A stretch of 64,000 nucleotides of DNA from RGIG4140 sp045614025 (GCA_045614025.1 JAZLCE010000013.1:1-64000); one strand, 5' to 3'; shown: positions 33,059-42,139, counted from the stretch's first letter. Notes: generated from the sequence alone by a model not told the origin. Made by a program: numbers and translations.

Positions 33059-33124
33059 TTCCCTTTACTAATAAATGTTTTAAATAATAGCCTGAAGGCA
33101 GCCTGTAGCCTTTTTAGCCAATCG
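33059..33124 (-). promoter_or_regulatory. 5' leader of rpmI-rplT with GC-rich inverted segments
   Basis: Between the predicted start (about 33124) and rpmI the leader carries several GGCT/AGCC and AGGC/GCCT segments (33080-33120) able to form alternative short hairpins in otherwise AT-rich DNA. Autoregulation by L20 through leader RNA is known in other bacteria. No specific match to a known leader class is claimed. Confidence 0.35.
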
Positions 33125-33130
33125 GCAAGT

Positions 33131-33159
33131 ATACTATCAAAAAAAATCTTATTTGTCAA
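33131..33159 (-). promoter_or_regulatory. Promoter of rpmI-rplT
   Basis: Minus-strand TTGACA (33154-33159), 17 bp, TAGTAT (33131-33136). Confidence 0.75.
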
Positions 33160-33239
33160 ATGTTTTTTAAGAAAAAGAGTTGATTATTTTCTATATTATG
33201 GTTACTATCATCTATAAAAAAAAGAAAGGTTTTATAAAA

Positions 33240-33443
33240 ATGAATACCCAAGAAGAAAAATTTATTCAAATAGAAATAACTTTAACAGAACATGAAAAAA
33301 CCATTAATGAGCTTAATGATGAATGCATTCGCATGAATAAGATAATTGATTCATTAGTTAAACAAGTTAAAATGCTATCCGAACAATTAAAAGAAGGAAA
33401 TATTAAACCTCTTTCCGAAGAAACACGCCCACCTCATTATTAA
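33240..33443 (+). CDS. slyX: SlyX-family protein
   Basis: This 67-residue protein is a predicted coiled coil (heptads from about 8 to 48) ending in RPPHY, the hallmark of SlyX. The function of SlyX is not established. The ATG at 33240 is used because GAAAGG lies at SD distance; the longer in-frame start at 33180 has no support. The following glycosyltransferase starts 12 nt later and may be co-transcribed. Confidence 0.8.
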   Translation: MNTQEEKFIQIEITLTEHEKTINELNDECIRMNKIIDSLVKQVKMLSEQLKEGNIKPLSEETRPPHY

Positions 33444-33455
33444 ATCGGTTAAAAA

Positions 33456-34262
33456 ATGAAAAAAAACACATTAAAACTATCCCTTTGTTTTTTGTTAGTT
33501 TGTATTTGCACTATTAGCTTTTTTATACCCATTCAAAAAAGCTTAACCCAAAAAAACTATCGCTATTTGTTAATGATTTCTTCTTTTAAGCGTCCGATAT
33601 TTCTATCTGGACAAATTTATCGTCTTTTAAATCAATCTTATCAAAACTTTGATATCAGCGTTTCCATCAAAGGAAGCCCAAATAATTATGGATTTGCCTC
33701 AACATTTTCAAGAGAGTTTGATCAATTTAAAAATACCGGAAAAGTTTTTATTAGATTTGATAAGAATGGAAAACAACTTTCTAATCTTTTAGACACTATC
33801 AGACATCTTGATATCAATAAATATGATTATTTTTGCAAAATTGATGATGATGATTGGTATGCTCCTGATTATTTAGAAGAGGTTAATCGAAACTTAAATA
33901 AACTGCCACAAAACAAACAAACACTTTCTTCCTCCTCTTATCACGATGGTTTAATTTTAACAGAAGATATTTCAACAACCCATCTTAATAAAAATAACAC
34001 AAATTTATCAGGTCCAACGCTTTGTTTTTCAAGAAACATTATCCAAGCAGCTCTACGTGTTGAAAAAAATCCAAAACTCATTCGAAAATATCTGCCTAAC
34101 GGAAACGAGCACATGTTTACACAACGCGAAGATGCTTTTTTAGACCATATGTCCCGTGAAAACGGCACTCATATTGAAAGAGATAGCTTTTATCCAAGCG
34201 TTATATACGGATGGCAATATCGTTCTGTTATAAGAAATAAAGGCTATGTAAATTTTTATTAA
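33456..34262 (+). CDS. Membrane-anchored GT-A type glycosyltransferase
   Basis: This 268-residue protein has an N-terminal anchor (about 8-27) and a GT2-like catalytic domain: LLMISSFKRPIFLSGQIYRLLNQSY (starting near 38, as in nucleotide-sugar binding strands), then FCKIDDDDWYAPDYL with an Asp cluster that would bind metal and donor. A C-terminal MFTQREDAFL segment may be the catalytic base region. Its target is unknown. It might add sugars to envelope components, as may the nearby GT6 protein, but the two are not in one operon. Confidence 0.65.
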   Translation: MKKNTLKLSLCFLLVCICTISFFIPIQKSLTQKNYRYLLMISSFKRPIFLSGQIYRLLNQSYQNFDISVSIKGSPNNYGFASTFSREFDQFKNTGKVFIRFDKNGKQLSNLLDTIRHLDINKYDYFCKIDDDDWYAPDYLEEVNRNLNKLPQNKQTLSSSSYHDGLILTEDISTTHLNKNNTNLSGPTLCFSRNIIQAALRVEKNPKLIRKYLPNGNEHMFTQREDAFLDHMSRENGTHIERDSFYPSVIYGWQYRSVIRNKGYVNFY

Positions 34263-34270
34263 AAAAAGTG

Positions 34271-34299
34271 TTGACAAAAAATTAAAAGTCTGGTATCAT
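34271..34299 (+). promoter_or_regulatory. Promoter of the 152-aa lipoprotein-like gene
   Basis: TTGACA (34271-34276), 17 bp, TATCAT (34294-34299). Confidence 0.7.
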
Positions 34300-34332
34300 A
34301 TATATAATGATTGATTTTTAAGGAGGGATATC

Positions 34333-34791
34333 ATGACAAATTTTGAAACAATTAAAGGTTCAATTAACGCAAAAAAAGCTTTAAACAAAAAAGAAAAACC
34401 AATTTTAAGCACACAAACAGCTTCTGGTTTTGGATGTTTGGTTGGCAAAGTCAAAGGAAAGTTAAAGGTTGCCAAAAACGCAGCCATAGCCTTAACTCTT
34501 GGTTCAACAGGCGTCTTTTTATCTTCTTGCGCCTCTTCTGCTCCAATGGGTGTAAATAATATGGTAACACGCCAAGGAATGACTCAAACAAGTTTCTCAT
34601 ATAATGCAAATGGTCAACTTACATCAAGAACAACACAATATGCAGAATACGATGCATTAAATGCTGCTAAAGTTGAAAGAGAATATGCAAGAGCAAATAG
34701 AGAAAACGCAAATGCATTCAAAACATCTGCACAAGGTTTTAGAGAACTTGGCAGAGGTATTGATGCTTGGAGAAAAGCTTTTAATAGATAA
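34333..34791 (+). CDS. Lipoprotein-like protein with unusually long N-terminal region
   Basis: This 152-residue protein has a lipobox-like sequence, FLSSCAS, with Cys near residue 60 after a hydrophobic stretch (AAIALTLGSTGVF). A normal lipoprotein signal ends near residue 20, so about 40 extra basic, Lys-rich residues precede it. The start is well supported by GGAGGG 7 nt upstream, and no later start has an SD. The C-terminal third is Arg/Asn/Ala-rich and helical. Either the extension is a real N-region, or the Cys is not lipidated. Family unknown. Confidence 0.6.
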   Translation: MTNFETIKGSINAKKALNKKEKPILSTQTASGFGCLVGKVKGKLKVAKNAAIALTLGSTGVFLSSCASSAPMGVNNMVTRQGMTQTSFSYNANGQLTSRTTQYAEYDALNAAKVEREYARANRENANAFKTSAQGFRELGRGIDAWRKAFNR

Positions 34792-34810
34792 AAAAGCAAT
34801 AAACATCAAA

Positions 34811-34842
34811 AAAACACCGGCTTTACTGCTGGTGTTTTTTTA
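34811..34842 (+). terminator. Terminator of the lipoprotein-like gene
   Basis: AAAACACCGGC pairs with GCTGGTGTTTT (one wobble) around TTTACT, followed by Ts. It may also serve the convergent protease gene. Confidence 0.75.
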
Positions 34843-34878
34843 TTAAAACAAAACTAAATAATGCATTTATAAAACTTA

Positions 34879-37800
34879 TTAATTAAATTTCCAATCAAAG
34901 CCAAATAAGAATTGATAATCATTATTCGCATCCTTTTGATGATTTGGATGCACACGAACACCACCTTGTGTTTTAAATTGCATTTGAGAATTTATTTTTT
35001 TACCATAATAAAGTGCATAATCTAATTCACGAGCATCAGGCTTTAATTCAGACACATATCTTTCGCGATAAATCGTATCAGAATAATAATCCCTGCCCGT
35101 CGGCAAATCAAAAACAGCATAACCCTTCTTAATTCTTAAAGGAGAAGTTAGTGAAAGCCCTAAATAATCACTATCACTTAATTGATAATAGGCATTAACA
35201 AAAAAACCATCACTATGCAAATTTGAGGTAGTTAAAAAAGCTGTTTGTTTTTCTTTTTGGGTTAAACCTAAATAATAAGCCCCAGTAAGATAAAAATTTG
35301 GAATTGGGTTTAATTCAGCTGAAAGACCAAAATAATATGTTTGCGAATTTTGAACATCAAATGCACCACCCCCATTTAAACCCAAAAGAGAATCCTTTTC
35401 ATATAATGCACCCGCTGAAAAACCAATTGAAATACCATTTATTGGTTGATAATTAAGCTCTGTGTCAAATGCAAAAACCTGTTTATCAAAAGCGTAATCT
35501 TTATCCAGATCTGTTTCATAAAAAGCATTTTCGCCAGAAACAAAATTCGCTTTCACTTTTAACTTATCGGTAATTTTAAGCTGATCTTCAATGCCATATG
35601 CATTATTCATCTTTGTAAAAGGATTAATTTTAGGCATTTTACCTTTTTCAGAAAGATGATGTGTATCTTCTATAAAATAAAAACGAAGGTTGTTCTTATC
35701 AAAATTAAATGAAACATCTAATTCTCCTACCCCAAAATCAGATTTTTGATTTGTTGTTTCTGTAAATCCAAAAGAAATTCCCGGAGTTGGATGAACATGT
35801 CTTTTCATTTCAAATGAAGTAAATCTTTTTAATTTATTTCTAAACGTTGCTGGATTATGAAGAGCTGATTTAACAAAACTTTTTATAGGCACTTGAAATG
35901 AGCGTTCATATTTATCCAACACAGAAACAGATGCAGGTAAAGCTTTTAAAATTTGAGTTCTTAATGATGCTGGGATACGAAGTTTGGATTCTGTTAATTG
36001 AATTTTTTCACCATTAATACTATTTGTTGTTGCCAAAACCGGTTTTCCTAAAGGTTTGTTTACAGCATCATTTAAATTTAAAAGACCATGTCCATAAACA
36101 TTATCAACACCAACAGCTCCGATATCAGTTGCTGTTTCAAGTAAAATTGAAGCCACATCAGATGCTTTTAAATTTGGATAAGCGCCCCACAAAAAGGCCG
36201 CCGAACCAGAAACAACTGGTGTTGCCATACTTGTTCCCATAGAAGCTTCGAGATTATTGTTGTCAACAGTTGAAATCACACCCAAATCATTATCACCACC
36301 AGGGGCTGCCAAACAATAAGATGATGTGCTTCCACAATTATTTGAATAACTTGAAAGCTGTGTTGGATTACTTGTTTTTGTTGCAACAACAGTTAGCATT
36401 ACATCTTTAAGCCCATCAACATGAAGCCCCGCCCCAGCATCTATTGAAGGTTCATCATTTGAGTCATTCCCAGCCGCCATTACAAGCAATGCTGTTTGTT
36501 TTTGAGCCAAATATTCATACCCACTCAACTTATTTCCTATTACAGTTTTCCAAACAGAGGTTTTCATTGCTGCATTATAATCCTCATCCGCGGCAGAACC
36601 AAAACTTGCATTAATAACTTTAACTCCATTATCAACTGCAGTTTTAACTGGATCAATAAGATTACTATTAAAATCATATCGAATTGGCAATAATTCAACA
36701 TTTTGAGCCACACCATGCATTCCTGTTCCATTTTTTATCGCAGAAATAATGCCTGAAACATGTGTTCCATGAGTATCATTTAATGGCGTATAAACAAATT
36801 TATTATCTTCCCATCTATATGAGCTATCATATTGTTTTTTATAATATTCAAAATCACTTTCAGTGCCCTCATAAATAATGGTTTCTTTTCCATTTTCATC
36901 CCTAAATGCAATACCACTACTCCAAAAACTATCTTTATAAACCCAACATTGTGTTTGGCTAGAGTTTTGGCAAGGGCCGTAATCAAAATTATACCCACCA
37001 GAAATTTCAGGTAAATCAGAATGCTTGTAAACACCCGTATCAACAACAGCAACCTTTATCGTTTCAACATTATCTGTTTTTATATTAATCTTTCCATCAG
37101 CTGATTTTGTTGCACTATAAACACTCGCATAAGCTTCTGCAGCATTGATATGTTGTAAAAAATTACCACGATAATATTCGCTTGTTTGAAAATCTTTTGC
37201 CGATAAGTTATAAGGAACATCTATTGGTTCCTCTGGCGGAGTCGTTGGATTTTCAGGTTCAATAACAGGTGGCTCAACAGGATTTTGATTTTCCACATCA
37301 TCAATGGAGGGATCTTCAGGTGTTATATTCGGTGGATTTATTGGATCAGAAATCGGAGGTTGAGAAACATTACCATCATTTCCAATATCAGTTGCACTAG
37401 ATCCACTGCCACCTCCTCCACCGCCTCCAGAGGCAAGAGCAATTAAGGCACCTGCTCCTATAACACCGCCAACTGCTAATGTTGTGGGTGAAAAAATTGA
37501 AGAATCTGACATATATGATTGTTTGGGTAATCTTGTCGGGGCTTTTTTTTGTTTTAAATAGGAAACATTATATCGTCGGTTAAAGTTTTCTAAATGCTCT
37601 GGATGAATTTGGCGAACACATGAATGTTGTCTACTCGCACCCAATTTTGAAAGCAGAAAAAAAGCAGGATAATTATAGCGATATATAGATAAACAAAGAG
37701 CTGTTTGTCCATACGAATCCGAAAAATCTAATGTTCCATATTGAGATTTGATCTGCTCCAACATGTCAATATTTTGTTGTTGTGCTAAAGAATAAATGTA

Positions 37801-37881
37801 TTCTGCTTGTGCATACGCACTACTTTGAAAGATAAACGCTCCCAGTGAAACTAAACTAATAGATAAAAATTTTTTAATCAT
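34879..37881 (-). CDS. Secreted S8 subtilase with C-terminal outer-membrane barrel
   Basis: This 1000-residue protein starts with a Sec signal peptide (cleavage after AYAQA, about 25) and an ankyrin-like segment (to about 90). A hydrophobic Gly/Ala stretch with a Gly run (about 140-165) and a Pro/Glu-rich linker (to about 230) follow. The peptidase S8 domain has Asp280 (VVDTGV), His near 371 (HGTHVSG) and Ser near 550 (GTSMATP). From about 690 to the end, alternating beta strands look like an autotransporter barrel ending FGFDWKFN. It probably cleaves and displays or releases itself at the surface. The start at 37881 has AAGGGG upstream; 37908 has none. Confidence 0.8.
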   Translation of the reverse strand: MIKKFLSISLVSLGAFIFQSSAYAQAEYIYSLAQQQNIDMLEQIKSQYGTLDFSDSYGQTALCLSIYRYNYPAFFLLSKLGASRQHSCVRQIHPEHLENFNRRYNVSYLKQKKAPTRLPKQSYMSDSSIFSPTTLAVGGVIGAGALIALASGGGGGGGSGSSATDIGNDGNVSQPPISDPINPPNITPEDPSIDDVENQNPVEPPVIEPENPTTPPEEPIDVPYNLSAKDFQTSEYYRGNFLQHINAAEAYASVYSATKSADGKINIKTDNVETIKVAVVDTGVYKHSDLPEISGGYNFDYGPCQNSSQTQCWVYKDSFWSSGIAFRDENGKETIIYEGTESDFEYYKKQYDSSYRWEDNKFVYTPLNDTHGTHVSGIISAIKNGTGMHGVAQNVELLPIRYDFNSNLIDPVKTAVDNGVKVINASFGSAADEDYNAAMKTSVWKTVIGNKLSGYEYLAQKQTALLVMAAGNDSNDEPSIDAGAGLHVDGLKDVMLTVVATKTSNPTQLSSYSNNCGSTSSYCLAAPGGDNDLGVISTVDNNNLEASMGTSMATPVVSGSAAFLWGAYPNLKASDVASILLETATDIGAVGVDNVYGHGLLNLNDAVNKPLGKPVLATTNSINGEKIQLTESKLRIPASLRTQILKALPASVSVLDKYERSFQVPIKSFVKSALHNPATFRNKLKRFTSFEMKRHVHPTPGISFGFTETTNQKSDFGVGELDVSFNFDKNNLRFYFIEDTHHLSEKGKMPKINPFTKMNNAYGIEDQLKITDKLKVKANFVSGENAFYETDLDKDYAFDKQVFAFDTELNYQPINGISIGFSAGALYEKDSLLGLNGGGAFDVQNSQTYYFGLSAELNPIPNFYLTGAYYLGLTQKEKQTAFLTTSNLHSDGFFVNAYYQLSDSDYLGLSLTSPLRIKKGYAVFDLPTGRDYYSDTIYRERYVSELKPDARELDYALYYGKKINSQMQFKTQGGVRVHPNHQKDANNDYQFLFGFDWKFN

Positions 37882-38088
37882 AGCACTGCCCCTTAACATC
37901 AACCCCATACTTTATTATTATATCACAGAATTAATGTACCGGCAACAAACCTTGCTAACTAATTGTTTTTATTTATTTTAATTAAAATAAGAGCATTCAA
38001 TTTAATCTAATATTAAAGAAAAATAAGATAAATCTAATTTATAATGAATACACTTCTATACTCAAAGAACACTTATCCTAAAAATTTA

Positions 38089-39471
38089 TTATTCAAAATT
38101 TAAAGCTCCACCAACAGATTTTATTAACCTTTTTTTAGCATTATCGGAAAGCACATCTGGAGATTCGGGTTCTTTCTCTTTTACCTTCGTCATTTCAACT
38201 TCTTTCTCTGGCACTTTCAAATTTTTCAAGATAATATCTTCTTGGGGCTTTAAATTTTTGCATTCTTCTTTTCCAACATAGTCTGCCCCTACTGGCAATA
38301 ATTTTTCCGCATAGTAACTTAAAAATAAACATTCTTGAGGTGTATATGTTATATGATATGGCTTAATTTGAATCGTTTCTTTTACACCTTCAATTTTAAG
38401 TCGCATTTCTTCAGGCGCAAGATTAGAAGAAATCTGATTTGCTTTACAAAAATCAACGCAATCATCTTTTTTGTAAAGATTTAAAATTTCTCGCACATCA
38501 TCAGGATATTTCAAGATAACTGCCGTTTTTCTAACCTCTAAAACATTCGCACCGTTGGGTAAATTTCTTTGCTCGGTTACACTAAACTCTTCATTTGTTT
38601 TAACATCTTTTAAAACAGCCATTTTTGATTCTGTTTTTAACAAAAGATATGGTTTTTGCATATATCGTTTTTCCTGCTCTAATGAAAAACCACATCTACA
38701 ATTGTAAAACTTATTATCTGCCAGACGTTTTTTTTCAGATATTGGCACACATGATTTTAAATTCTTTCGCATTTCTGTTTCAGCTTTTTGGAATGAAATT
38801 TTCCCTTGCTTTGCAAGTTGCATTAACCCATAATTTTCTTCAGCAGATTTACAACCTGTTAAAATAGCGTGCCAGAAATGATCTAACGCTATTTCTTCAT
38901 TTCCAAGTTTTTCATCTTTTTTTAAAAAGAAAACATATCCCAAAATATTATGAGCAACAGCCGATCCTTTTTCAGCCGCAGCCGTTAAATAAGAAAATGC
39001 CTTTGGATTTTGCATATCCATATAATAAGAACCCAAAACTTGCAAAATTTCAGCTTCCTCATTTTGAGTTAATGTATTCGTTGCCAATGCCTTTGTTAAA
39101 TATTCATATCCTCCTTGAAAATCATTTTTCTCCAACAAGGATCTGCCTTTTTCAATATAAGCAGCAGGATGCCCCAAAAGAAGGGCTTTTTCACAATAAA
39201 GATCATGATATTCATGTTCGGGATAGCGCACACAAAGTTCATAAATTGCTCGTTTCATCTTATTTTCAGAAACATATCCTGCCCATTTAGACCAAGCCAA
39301 TTCTTCATTTGAAAATCCACATTTATCGTAATATGAAGACTCTTGCAATTCTCCTGTTTCAAGCTGTTCCAATACCTTTTCACAATTTGATGTAAAATCC
39401 TCTTGTGCAAAACATAAACTAGAAAAAAAACAACCAGTCAATAATAATGTTTTTGAAAAAAATTGCTTCAT
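38089..39471 (-). CDS. Secreted Sel1/TPR-repeat protein
   Basis: This 460-residue protein has a signal peptide (MKQFFSKTLLLTGCFFSSLC, ending AQ) and Sel1-like helical repeats at about 95-225 (PAAYIEKGRSLLEKNDFQGG, then LGSYYMDMQNPKAFSYLTAA and LGYVFFLKKDEKLGNEEIAL). The second half is unassigned, with six or more Cys, suggesting a disulfide-bonded periplasmic domain. Sel1 repeats mediate protein contacts. The start at 39471 follows AGAGGG; in-frame starts up to 39549 are rejected because the promoter lies in that interval. Confidence 0.65.
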   Translation of the reverse strand: MKQFFSKTLLLTGCFFSSLCFAQEDFTSNCEKVLEQLETGELQESSYYDKCGFSNEELAWSKWAGYVSENKMKRAIYELCVRYPEHEYHDLYCEKALLLGHPAAYIEKGRSLLEKNDFQGGYEYLTKALATNTLTQNEEAEILQVLGSYYMDMQNPKAFSYLTAAAEKGSAVAHNILGYVFFLKKDEKLGNEEIALDHFWHAILTGCKSAEENYGLMQLAKQGKISFQKAETEMRKNLKSCVPISEKKRLADNKFYNCRCGFSLEQEKRYMQKPYLLLKTESKMAVLKDVKTNEEFSVTEQRNLPNGANVLEVRKTAVILKYPDDVREILNLYKKDDCVDFCKANQISSNLAPEEMRLKIEGVKETIQIKPYHITYTPQECLFLSYYAEKLLPVGADYVGKEECKNLKPQEDIILKNLKVPEKEVEMTKVKEKEPESPDVLSDNAKKRLIKSVGGALNFE

Positions 39472-39495
39472 ATCCCTCTCCATCATTTTTTTCTT

Positions 39496-39524
39496 TTTAT
39501 ACCAGATATTCCCAACCTTATCAA
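39496..39524 (-). promoter_or_regulatory. Promoter of the Sel1 gene
   Basis: Minus-strand TTGATA (39519-39524), 17 bp, TATAAA (39496-39501). Confidence 0.65.
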
Positions 39525-39537
39525 GAAAATTCAACGC

Positions 39538-39566
39538 TTGACTTTTCAAAAAAAAAACGTTACGTT
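39538..39566 (+). promoter_or_regulatory. Promoter of the dksA operon
   Basis: TTGACT (39538-39543), 17 bp, TACGTT (39561-39566), 33 nt before dksA, with AAGGAG as SD. Confidence 0.55.
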
Positions 39567-39599
39567 AAAAAAAATTAATTTAACATAAAGGAGCTGCTT

Positions 39600-40019
39600 A
39601 TGAGTATCGTCACATTACCGCCAGATTATAAACCAACTCAAGATGAAGAATATATGAACGATCGTCAACTCGAATATTTTCGTCAAAAACTCATTGACTG
39701 GCGTTCTGAACTTGTTAAAAACTCTGAATTCACATTACAAGATTTAAAAGAAACAAGTTTACAAGAATCTGATTTAAACGATAGAGCCAGCAGTGAAACA
39801 GATCAATTTTTGGAATTACGCACAAGAGATAGAATGCGCAAGCTGATTAAAAAAATTAATGCCGCTCTTGATCGAATTGAAAATGGAACATATGGATATT
39901 GCGAAGAAACAGGGGAACCAATTGGATTAGGTCGTTTAGAAGCTCGCCCAGTAACAACATTATCAATTGAAGCCCAAGAACGTCATGAACGCAAAGAAAA
40001 AATGCAATCAGATGAATAA
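39600..40019 (+). CDS. dksA: RNA polymerase-binding factor DksA
   Basis: DksA enters the RNA polymerase secondary channel and, with ppGpp, adjusts transcription of rRNA and amino-acid genes. This 139-residue protein has the coiled-coil segment with Asp residues at its tip (SLQESDLNDRASSE) and a C-terminal globular zinc-finger region. Only one of four zinc cysteines remains: the positions read C, T, S, A (YCEETGEPI and LSIEAQERHE). This CTSA pattern is known in alphaproteobacterial DksA, so it should be functional. It begins a tightly packed operon with maf, rng and yacG. Confidence 0.93.
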   Translation: MSIVTLPPDYKPTQDEEYMNDRQLEYFRQKLIDWRSELVKNSEFTLQDLKETSLQESDLNDRASSETDQFLELRTRDRMRKLIKKINAALDRIENGTYGYCEETGEPIGLGRLEARPVTTLSIEAQERHERKEKMQSDE

Positions 40020-40599
40020 TTCAAATTTTTGGAATTTAAAATCGGGCTTTATATTAGCTTCGGCTTCCGTAAATAGACGAGCACTTCTTGAAAGTGTTCG
40101 TCTTATTCCTAATAAAATTGTTTCTCCTCAAATAAACGAGGATCAATTAAAAGATGAACTTCCAAGCCAATATGTTAAACGTATTGCTATTCAAAAAGCA
40201 AAGGCTGTTGCATCAGAATATCCAAACGAAATTGTTTTAGCTGCAGATACTGTTTTAGCTGTTGGACGGCGCATTATCAGAAAAGCTTATACTGAAGAAG
40301 AAGCTAGAGCAAATTTAAATCTTTTATCTGGAAGAAAGCATCGTGTTTTAACAGGTATTTGCGTTATTTCACCAACTGGAAAAATTATTGCAAAAGTGAA
40401 TACCAGTTTTGTTACCATCAAAAAATTAGATGAAACAGATATTAAATTAATTTTAGCATCAAATGAATGGAAAGGCGTTGCTGGTTATCAAATTGAAGGA
40501 GTTCTATCTGCTTTTGTAAAACAAATGTCAGGCTCTTATTCCAGCATTGTTGGCATTCCCGTCTATGAAACTGTTCAAATTTTAAGAGGTATTTCATAA
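40012..40599 (+). CDS. maf: Maf-like nucleotide pyrophosphatase
   Basis: This 195-residue Maf-family enzyme hydrolyses non-canonical or modified nucleoside triphosphates. Conserved blocks are LASASVNRRALL, AADTVLAV (catalytic Asp), LLSGRKHRVLTG, EWKGVAGYQIEG and GSYSSIVGIPVYE. The ATG at 40012 overlaps the dksA stop (ATGAATAA), so translation is coupled; the longer frame from 39967 lies within dksA and is rejected. The following rng starts 2 nt after the stop. Confidence 0.92.
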   Translation: MNNSNFWNLKSGFILASASVNRRALLESVRLIPNKIVSPQINEDQLKDELPSQYVKRIAIQKAKAVASEYPNEIVLAADTVLAVGRRIIRKAYTEEEARANLNLLSGRKHRVLTGICVISPTGKIIAKVNTSFVTIKKLDETDIKLILASNEWKGVAGYQIEGVLSAFVKQMSGSYSSIVGIPVYETVQILRGIS

Positions 40600-40601
40600 A
40601 A

Positions 40602-41555
40602 ATGGCTGAAAAATTCCTTGTTTGCCACAAAACGGAAAATCAAACTCTTATTGCTTTGCTAGATGAAGAAGAAAATATATCTGAACTTTTTGTTTCAAGA
40701 GAAAACTCTTTAAACTTTGATGAAGAATATATTGCTAAAATAATTTCATATCACCAAAAACTAAAAGGTTATTTTGCAGAAACAGAAAAAGGGATAAACG
40801 CTTTTATTCCAACAGATAAAAAACTTATAATCGGCGAAAAAGTTTACATTAAAATTAAAAAAGAAGCCAGAAGAAACAAAGAAGCAACAGCTGAATTAAT
40901 TGAAAATAACAGTTTAAACAATGTTTCTTTTTTAGAAAAAATCAAAATAAAATATCCATATCCAATTAAAGAAATCAACTCTCTTGAGCAATTAATAGAT
41001 CAATCTTTAGAAGAAGAAGTTTCTTTTGCCAATGGCGCTAAAATTAGCATTCAAAAAACTCAAGCTCTTTGGAGTATTGACATTGATTCTGGCAATAGTG
41101 AAATTCCTTTTGATGAAATTAACAAAATTGCCATTTCGCTTATTCAAAAACAAGTTCAACTAAAAAACATGTCTGGCATGATTTTAATTGACTTTATTGG
41201 ATCAAAGAAAAAACAAGAACAAGAAGCTCTTTTAAAAGAAATCAAAAAAGCATTTAAGACTGATAGCAGAACAAAAATTTATGGATTCAGCTCTCTTCGT
41301 TTATTAGAATTAAAACGAAAGAGTGAACGCGCTGATGTTTACGATCTTTTTCTTTCAAAAAATGGGCGAAAACATCCTCTTTATGTTTCCTATCTTATTG
41401 AAAGAGCTGTTAAAAATTCAAAAAGTGGTAAACTTCAACTAACCATTCACCCTTTGATAGAAAAATATCTTTCAAAAGATGTGAAATCATTAGCTAAAAT
41501 AGAACAAAATTTAAATATAGAATCAGATTATTTCGAAATAAAGGAGTTTTTTTAA
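40602..41555 (+). CDS. rng: Ribonuclease E/G family protein, compact
   Basis: This 317-residue endoribonuclease keeps the catalytic core only. It has an S1-like N-terminal region (KLKGYFAETEKGINAFIP), and the metal-binding Asp residues lie in IDIDSG (about 165) and ILIDFIG (about 200). Family members usually have 400 to 900 residues; the degradosome scaffold and the C-terminal Zn-link are absent here. RNase G/E matures rRNA and degrades mRNA. The position between maf and yacG is the alphaproteobacterial arrangement. Confidence 0.85.
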   Translation: MAEKFLVCHKTENQTLIALLDEEENISELFVSRENSLNFDEEYIAKIISYHQKLKGYFAETEKGINAFIPTDKKLIIGEKVYIKIKKEARRNKEATAELIENNSLNNVSFLEKIKIKYPYPIKEINSLEQLIDQSLEEEVSFANGAKISIQKTQALWSIDIDSGNSEIPFDEINKIAISLIQKQVQLKNMSGMILIDFIGSKKKQEQEALLKEIKKAFKTDSRTKIYGFSSLRLLELKRKSERADVYDLFLSKNGRKHPLYVSYLIERAVKNSKSGKLQLTIHPLIEKYLSKDVKSLAKIEQNLNIESDYFEIKEFF

Positions 41556-41740
41556 TGACAGAATCAAAAGTAAAATGCCCTATTTGTGGTAAAAACCCAG
41601 AAACAAGATATGCCCCCTTTTGCTCAAAAAAATGTGCAGATGTTGATTTGGGCAGATGGTTAAAAGGATCTTACGTTGTTCATACAGATGAAAAACCAGA
41701 ACCAGAAGACCTGTTAAAACAACTTGAAGACGCCGAATAA
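41555..41740 (+). CDS. yacG: YacG zinc-finger DNA gyrase inhibitor
   Basis: This 61-residue protein has four zinc ligands, CPICGK and FCSKKC, then the signature ADVDLGRWLKGSYVV. YacG binds GyrB and inhibits gyrase. Its start overlaps the rng stop as TAATG. Complete and of normal length. Confidence 0.93.
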   Translation: MTESKVKCPICGKNPETRYAPFCSKKCADVDLGRWLKGSYVVHTDEKPEPEDLLKQLEDAE

Positions 41741-41782
41741 AATAAAAAAAAGAAAAAATTTTTATTTTTTTTAAAAAATTAC

Positions 41783-41811
41783 TGGACATTTGCAAAAAAG
41801 TCGTGTATAAA
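41783..41811 (+). promoter_or_regulatory. Promoter of tRNA-Phe
   Basis: TGGACA (41783-41788), 17 bp, TATAAA (41806-41811). Confidence 0.6.
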
Positions 41812-41828
41812 GGTCTTACTTCAGGTTA

Positions 41829-41904
41829 GCCTGGGTAGCTCAGTTGGTAGAGCAAGGGACTGAAAATCCCTGTGTCGGCGGTTCGATTCCGTCCCCAGGC
41901 ACCA
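41829..41904 (+). tRNA. tRNA-Phe (anticodon GAA)
   Basis: 76 nt. The acceptor arms are GCCTGGG and CCCAGGC, the anticodon loop is CTGAAAA (GAA), the T-arm contains GTTCGATTCC, and CCA is encoded. Confidence 0.96.
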
Positions 41905-41907
41905 TTA

Positions 41908-41935
41908 AAAAAGCATCGATTTCGATGCTTTTTTA
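41908..41935 (+). terminator. Terminator of tRNA-Phe
   Basis: AAGCATCGA (41911-41919) pairs with TCGATGCTT (41922-41930), then Ts. Confidence 0.8.
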
Positions 41936-41950
41936 TTATATTTACAGAAT

Positions 41951-42139
41951 TCAAAAAACAATATCTTTATGATATTTTATTGAACCCATATCTGCTTCTG
42001 GAGAATCTGTTTTTTCAAAATCAGAACCATTATGTGAAAAATATAAAACATCTATTTTTCCAAAAGGGACAATCTCATAATTAAGCTCCTTTGTAAGCAA
42101 AATTTTTGACTTTACTACAAAAATATAATCAAATTGCAT
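41951..42139 (-). CDS. Short ORF or gene fragment, 62 aa
   Basis: The amino-acid composition looks protein-like (MQFDYIFVVKSKILL, ending IKYHKDIVF), but there is no SD and no recognisable domain. It lies beside a decayed gene at 42297-42545, so it may be the remnant of a larger gene. Low confidence. Confidence 0.3.
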   Translation of the reverse strand: MQFDYIFVVKSKILLTKELNYEIVPFGKIDVLYFSHNGSDFEKTDSPEADMGSIKYHKDIVF

